From Campylobacterales bacterium (GTDB lineage: Bacteria > Campylobacterota_A > Desulfurellia > JAADFJ01), in assembly GCA_027080125.1 (NCBI GenBank), contig JALWSW010000079.1, positions 1 to 25,583 on the forward strand: 25,583 bases of DNA. The letters are read 5' to 3'. The first letter of the stretch is position 1; every line of letters begins with the position of its first letter. The position numbers were made by a program, and so were the translations under genes. The notes under the pieces were generated by a model. That model was not told where the DNA came from, searched no databases, and was given only the letters and a program-made list of their open reading frames with translations. Positions 22,729-25,583 of this stretch are shown here, piece by piece.

Positions 22729-24656
22729 TGTTTGTTTCGGTTGTTTTTCCTTTGGCAGTCGAGGGAAGTTTCACCTACCATATTGAAGGATTCGGCGATG
22801 CTGACATAGGAAAGCGTGTCTTGGCGCCTTTTGGAAAGGGCAATCGTAAAAAGATAGGAATAGCGGTTTGCAAAAGCGAAAAAAGGGATGACTGCAAAGA
22901 GGCGGTTGTTCTTGATGAGATGCCGGTTTTCGGCAAAACAGAGATTGGGCTGTTTGAGTTTCTTCACAGCTATTATGGCTCAGGGCTTGGAATGGCAATA
23001 AAAGCGATGCTTCCGAAAAAGCTGTTTGAAGTTATCCAGCCGCTTCAGATGCAGCAGGTCGAATTTTCCTATGATAAGGCGGTCAAAAATCTGACTCCTA
23101 CTGTAGAGCAATCTTATATAATCGATGCGATAAAACCGGATGTGGCATCGAAATTTTCAGGAAATCTCATTATGGGTGTAACCGGATCAGGCAAGACCGA
23201 AATCTATCTTCAACTTATCGAACATGCCTTGAAAGCCGGATACGGTGCAATTGTGCTTGTGCCTGAGATTACACTAACCCCTCAGCTTGAAGACCGGTTT
23301 GTCAAGCGATTCGGAGATATTATCTCGGTCTTTCACAGCAGGCTCACACCTTTGCAAAAATTTAAAAGATGGCTTGATGTAAAATTTGGCAGAACGCCAA
23401 TCGTGCTTGGTGCAAGATCGGCAATATTTATGCCGGCTAAAGCCGGAATTATAGTGGTTGATGAAGAGCAGGACAGCTCATACAAACAATCTGATATGAT
23501 GCCTCATTACAACGGACGGGATATTGCCATTTTGAGGGCAAAACTGGAGAATATCCCAGTTGTTCTGGGTTCTGCCACGCCATCGGTGTCAACCTATTAC
23601 AAGGCAAAAATCGGAAAATTCCGCCTGTTTGAAATGAAAGAAAGGATAAAAAAGACTCCGCTCCCAAAAATCTATCTTTCCGATTTAAACGGATGTAGAA
23701 GGGGAATTATCACCGACAAACTGCTTAACGCTCTGAAAGAGCAATCGCAATCTCTGATTTTGGTCAATAGACGCGGTTTTGCAAAAAGCGCTGTTTGTCT
23801 TGATTGTGGAATGCCTTTTAGCTGTCCTAACTGTTCGGCTACGCTCGCATATCATAAAAAGGAGGATAGGCTGGAATGTCATTGGTGCGGATACATCCAA
23901 AAGGTCGACCAAGAGTGCAGATGCGGCAGCAGAAGACTGAAATTTGTCGGAACCGGAACCGAAAAGGTCGAAGCGTATCTGAAAGAAATTTTTCCTGATA
24001 AAACAATCGAGCGTTTTGATAGCGACAATACAAAGCGCAAAGGTTCATACAGAAAAATTCTGGATGGATTAGCCTCAGGCAAAATCGATATAGTTGTGGG
24101 AACTCAGATGATTGCAAAAGGGCACGATTATCCCGGAATTATGCTTTCGGCGATTCTGTGCTATGAGTCGCTTTTGGCGGGAGCGGACTATCTTTCCTCT
24201 GAAAATGCGATTCAGCTTGCGCTTCAGGTTTCAGGAAGATCGGGGCGTAAAAATCAGGGAAAAAGCATTATACAGACATACAACATTCATAATCCCGATT
24301 TTATCGATATAATCAGGCATGATTATGCCTCATTTTGCGAGAAAGAGCTGAAAATTAGAGAGAAATGGCACTATCCTCCGTTTTCGCATCTTATCAGGGT
24401 AATTTCGGTAAATCCCAAGAAAATTGTGGCAAGAAAAGAGATAGAGCACATTGCCTTAAAGCTGAAAGATGCGCAGATCGATTTTTTGGGACCATCAGTT
24501 TGTCTTATAAGCAAAATAAGAAACAGATTCAGATTTCATCTGATAATCAAAACCGGCAGGGTAAAACGTGCAGTTCGTTTTCTAAAAAATCTGGTGGAAA
24601 ATAAAAATTTTGATAGTAGAATAGTTATAGATGTTGATGCAATAGATTTTTTTTGA
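22728..24656 (+). CDS. priA: primosomal replication restart helicase PriA
   Basis: A superfamily 2 DNA helicase that reloads the replisome at stalled forks. It has 642 residues, about 90 shorter than the E. coli protein, mostly in the N-terminal DNA-binding part. Walker A is GVTGSGKTE (Lys156), followed by LVPEITLTPQ, HSRLTPLQK, Walker B VVDEEQDSSYKQ (245-248 DEEQ, where DEEH is usual), GSATPS, LVNRRGF and a zinc-binding insert. The eight insert cysteines are Cys357/360, 366/369, 384/387 and 397/399; the last pair is CxC instead of CxxC. VGTQMIAKGHDYPG and QVSGRSGRKNQGK are the later helicase motifs. The ATG overlaps the aminomutase stop by one base. Confidence 0.96.
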   Translation: MFVSVVFPLAVEGSFTYHIEGFGDADIGKRVLAPFGKGNRKKIGIAVCKSEKRDDCKEAVVLDEMPVFGKTEIGLFEFLHSYYGSGLGMAIKAMLPKKLFEVIQPLQMQQVEFSYDKAVKNLTPTVEQSYIIDAIKPDVASKFSGNLIMGVTGSGKTEIYLQLIEHALKAGYGAIVLVPEITLTPQLEDRFVKRFGDIISVFHSRLTPLQKFKRWLDVKFGRTPIVLGARSAIFMPAKAGIIVVDEEQDSSYKQSDMMPHYNGRDIAILRAKLENIPVVLGSATPSVSTYYKAKIGKFRLFEMKERIKKTPLPKIYLSDLNGCRRGIITDKLLNALKEQSQSLILVNRRGFAKSAVCLDCGMPFSCPNCSATLAYHKKEDRLECHWCGYIQKVDQECRCGSRRLKFVGTGTEKVEAYLKEIFPDKTIERFDSDNTKRKGSYRKILDGLASGKIDIVVGTQMIAKGHDYPGIMLSAILCYESLLAGADYLSSENAIQLALQVSGRSGRKNQGKSIIQTYNIHNPDFIDIIRHDYASFCEKELKIREKWHYPPFSHLIRVISVNPKKIVARKEIEHIALKLKDAQIDFLGPSVCLISKIRNRFRFHLIIKTGRVKRAVRFLKNLVENKNFDSRIVIDVDAIDFF

Positions 24657-24665
24657 GGTGCCCTG

Positions 24666-25157
24666 ATGTATGAGATAATAAAAAACAGAAGATCTGTCAG
24701 AACATTTTTACCCGATAAAATAGATAGAGAAGATCTATACAAAATCATCGATGCGGGAAGACTTGCGCCTTCGGCAAATAATCTTCAGCCGTGGGAGTTT
24801 GTTGTTATCTCAGATGATAAGATTAGAGCCAGCCTGTCGGAGCTTTGCCGTTGGGGCAGGTTTATAAAAAGCGCTCCTGTTTCGATTGCTGTTTTCGGAG
24901 ACAAGAATAACCCCAGCACACCGCTTGATTGTGCCGCGGCAACCGAAAATATGATAATTATGGCAACTGCTCTTAAAATTGCTTCCTGCTGGGTTGCCGG
25001 ATACAGAAAACCACATTCGGAACCGGTCAGAAAGCTGCTTGAGGTTCCGGGTAGATATGAGCTTGTTTCAATTGTTGCTTTCGGATATTCGGATGCAGAG
25101 ATCAGTATGCCAGCCAAGCGTTCTCTTGAGTCGGTTATGCATTTCAACAAATTTTAA
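24666..25157 (+). CDS. nitroreductase-family FMN protein
   Basis: A 163-residue protein of the nitroreductase/FMN reductase superfamily, cytoplasmic and expected to be a homodimer using FMN and NAD(P)H. The N-terminal KNRRSVRTFLPDKI (about 6-19) contains the FMN-phosphate arginines. LAPSANNLQPWEFVVISD (about 33-50) is the family signature, and LDCAAATENMIIMATALKIASCWVAGY (about 82-108) is the dimer-interface helix region. It ends with the usual SIVAFGYSD segment. The substrate is unknown; members act on nitroaromatics, quinones or flavins. GAGGTG lies shortly before the ATG, after the priA stop, and hisF follows after two bases. Confidence 0.92.
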   Translation: MYEIIKNRRSVRTFLPDKIDREDLYKIIDAGRLAPSANNLQPWEFVVISDDKIRASLSELCRWGRFIKSAPVSIAVFGDKNNPSTPLDCAAATENMIIMATALKIASCWVAGYRKPHSEPVRKLLEVPGRYELVSIVAFGYSDAEISMPAKRSLESVMHFNKF

Positions 25158-25159
25158 CA

Positions 25160-25583
25160 ATGCTTGCAAAAAGGATTATTCCCTGTCTTGATGTCGATAA
25201 GGGCAGGGTTGTCAAAGGGGTTAATTTTGTAAACATTAAAGATGCGGGAGATCCGGTTGAAATAGCCAAACGCTACAATGAGCAGGGGGCAGATGAAATT
25301 GTTTTTCTTGATATAACTGCCAGCAGCGATAAAAGAAAAACAATGGTAGATGTAGTAGAGAAGACAGCAGAGCAGGTGTTTATTCCTCTGACTGTGGGTG
25401 GCGGAATACGAACACTGGATGATATCAAAACGATGCTTGCTGCAGGAGCAGACAAGGTGGCGATAAATACTCAGGCGGTTCTCAACCCGGATTTTGTCAA
25501 AGAGGCTTCATACAGCTTTGGAAATCAGAATATTGTTGTTGCAATAGATGCAAGACGAAGAAGCGATGGCAATGGTTTTGAGG
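25160..25583 (+). CDS. hisF: imidazole glycerol phosphate synthase cyclase subunit HisF, N-terminal part (3' end outside window)
   Basis: The first 141 codons of the HisF (beta/alpha)8 barrel, which uses ammonia from HisH to convert PRFAR to imidazole glycerol phosphate and AICAR in histidine synthesis. MLAKRIIPCLDVDKGRVVKGVNF is the family N-terminus and holds catalytic Asp11. LTVGGGIRTLDDI and the GADKVAINTQAVLNP phosphate-binding region follow. IVVAIDARR contains the second catalytic Asp, at about residue 130. The frame is open to the last base, so the gene continues beyond the window. It begins two bases after the nitroreductase stop and is probably cotranscribed with it. hisI lies separately at 15148-14747. 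Confidence 0.97.
   Translation, partial: MLAKRIIPCLDVDKGRVVKGVNFVNIKDAGDPVEIAKRYNEQGADEIVFLDITASSDKRKTMVDVVEKTAEQVFIPLTVGGGIRTLDDIKTMLAAGADKVAINTQAVLNPDFVKEASYSFGNQNIVVAIDARRRSDGNGFE

Overview
The window is a gene-dense bacterial chromosome segment, moderately AT-rich by eye, with short gaps and many 1-14 base start/stop overlaps. The cell wall genes point to a diderm: the MurE C-terminus carries the DNPR motif typical of meso-diaminopimelate-adding enzymes, and several proteins have export signals. The succinate dehydrogenase/fumarate reductase is the non-classical type whose third subunit is an HdrB-like CCG iron-sulfur protein (SdhE). This type occurs in Campylobacterota, Aquificota, some other anaerobic or microaerophilic bacterial lineages, and archaea. 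A Deferribacterota- or Campylobacterota-like anaerobe is my best guess, with low confidence. I saw no rRNA, tRNA, insertion sequence, CRISPR array or phage gene.

Layout. (1) 1-6346, plus strand: a division/cell wall (dcw) block, murE (3' part)-murF-mraY-murD-ftsW-murG, with every junction overlapping. It stops after murG; murC does not follow. (2) 6451-6972: a secreted YbhB/PEBP-family protein with a promoter that may give a leaderless mRNA. (3) 7152-9962: an operon of a hotdog thioesterase, a small MetF-like reductase, a 78-residue unknown helical protein, dcd and a yebC-family gene. (4) 9963-10149: a strong hairpin and a promoter-like region, then sdhA-sdhB-sdhE (10150-13768). (5) 20328 down to 13774, minus strand: one long operon, livK-livH-livM-livG-livF followed by a COG1237-type metallo-beta-lactamase protein, hisI, and a second metallo-beta-lactamase/TPR protein. 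(6) 20329-20663: a divergent control region with a BirA-type operator over the bioB promoter. (7) 20664-25583, plus strand: bioB, a divergent lysine-2,3-aminomutase-family radical SAM protein, priA, a nitroreductase, and the 5' part of hisF.

Most of the window is core metabolism: peptidoglycan precursors, folate and pyrimidine metabolism, succinate/fumarate respiration, biotin, replication restart and histidine. The most unusual thing I found is in the Liv-type ABC importer. LivF has lost the Walker A lysine (now Cys) and the Walker B glutamate (now Asn) but keeps LSGGQ. LivG keeps Walker A, Walker B and the H-loop but has a degenerate signature (LTLAEQ). The losses are complementary, so the LivF/LivG dimer would have one intact ATP site and one fully degenerate site, as in asymmetric exporters, here in a branched-chain amino acid-type importer. 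That importer also shares an operon with hisI and two metallo-beta-lactamase-fold proteins.
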